Below, piece by piece: positions 63,719-64,000 of a stretch of DNA of 64,000 nt; position 1 is the first letter of the stretch; each line of letters begins with the position of its first letter. The DNA is taken from assembly GCA_002778785.1 (NCBI GenBank), contig PEZS01000016.1, forward strand, positions 546-64,545, in the 5' to 3' direction. This stretch comes from Bdellovibrionales bacterium CG10_big_fil_rev_8_21_14_0_10_45_34 (GTDB taxonomy: Bacteria > Bdellovibrionota > Bdellovibrionia > Bdellovibrionales > 1-14-0-10-45-34). Made by a program: the position numbers and the translations under genes. Under the pieces are notes generated by a model. It worked only from the letters and a program-made list of their open reading frames with translations, did not search any database and was not told the origin of the DNA.

Positions 63719-64000
63719 TCAAACTCTAGACTTTAGGTTTTCTATTTGTTCTTGCTGGTAGCGAGCTTTCATCGTTTCGATGTCTTTTCTGTGGCGCTCT
63801 TCAATATTATCTAACTGCGACTGCTTTTGCTCCTCTGAGCTGCGCAGTTTCTGTTGAAAATCCTTCTCTCGGTTTTGAAGCCGCGTCTGTGAGATTTCTC
63901 GCTCTCGTTGCAATGCTTTATGGCTTTCTGCCTTGACTTCTGCTAGCTGCTTCTCAAGTCGGCCAGTAATCTTATTGATTTCGGCCGTGTGTTTAATTTC
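63719..64000 (-). CDS. coiled-coil protein, 3' part only
   Basis: The frame is open from the right edge to a stop at 63719: 93 codons of Glu, Lys, Arg and Gln-rich helical sequence with repeated heptad patterns (e.g. KQLAEVKAESHKALQ). The 5' end is outside the window. An in-frame TTG at 63913 is not a believable start because the open frame and composition continue upstream. The function is unknown. Confidence 0.75.
   Translation of the reverse strand, partial: EIKHTAEINKITGRLEKQLAEVKAESHKALQREREISQTRLQNREKDFQQKLRSSEEQKQSQLDNIEERHRKDIETMKARYQQEQIENLKSRV

Overview
The window is about 64 kb of chromosome from a Gram-negative bacterium that looks like a member of the Bdellovibrionota (Bdellovibrio-like). 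This placement is inferred from gene content: many lipoproteins and Tat substrates, a complete alternative complex III, a full set of lower mevalonate-pathway genes (rare in Gram-negatives but found in this group), a DUF177-rpmF-fab operon, and a lexA-imuA-imuB cassette. No phage, insertion sequence, CRISPR array, rRNA or tRNA gene was recognised. Genes are densely packed with frequent 1-4 bp stop/start overlaps, and GTG and TTG starts are common.

Layout. 1-2.9 kb: a gene-free left end, then two exported proteins on the minus strand; the first is bracketed by two tandem-repeat arrays. 3.0-14.8 kb (minus): thrS-infC-rpmI-rplT, followed in the same direction by isopentenyl-diphosphate isomerase 2, HMG-CoA reductase, a fused phosphomevalonate kinase-like/diphosphomevalonate decarboxylase protein, mevalonate kinase, a trans-prenyl diphosphate synthase, a metallo-beta-lactamase hydrolase and an SrkA-type kinase. 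Together these turn HMG-CoA into polyprenyl diphosphates; HMG-CoA synthase is not in the window. 14.9-25.4 kb: exported proteins, a PhoX-like phosphatase, a peptide transporter, a pair of large exported proteins of unknown function, and an AAA/DUF4143 ATPase. 25.6-33.1 kb (minus): the six-gene alternative complex III operon actABCDEF, which oxidises quinol and reduces a periplasmic carrier. A HiPIP gene at 50.3 kb encodes a plausible carrier.

34.4-39.5 kb (plus): DUF177, rpmF, fabH, fabD, fabG, acpP, fabF, a fatty-acid synthesis operon in which plsX is missing and three successive genes start with TTG. 39.5-54.8 kb: two paralogous CPA2 antiporters, rpiB, glyA, surE overlapping an M23 peptidase, a dihaem peroxidase, an MTA/SAH deaminase, HiPIP, rlmE and several hypotheticals. 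55-64 kb: an exported zincin, an M74 murein endopeptidase lipoprotein with a long repetitive linker, the SOS mutagenesis cassette imuB/imuA/lexA, cinA, pyk, and the 3' part of a coiled-coil protein running off the right edge.

The features I consider most worth following up are the fused mevalonate enzyme, the repeat arrays around the first lipoprotein gene, a helical-phase direct repeat sitting exactly between the -35 and -10 of lexA, the ACIII-HiPIP pairing, and the pair of large exported proteins sharing a motif. No strong case for a wholly new defence or mobile system was found.
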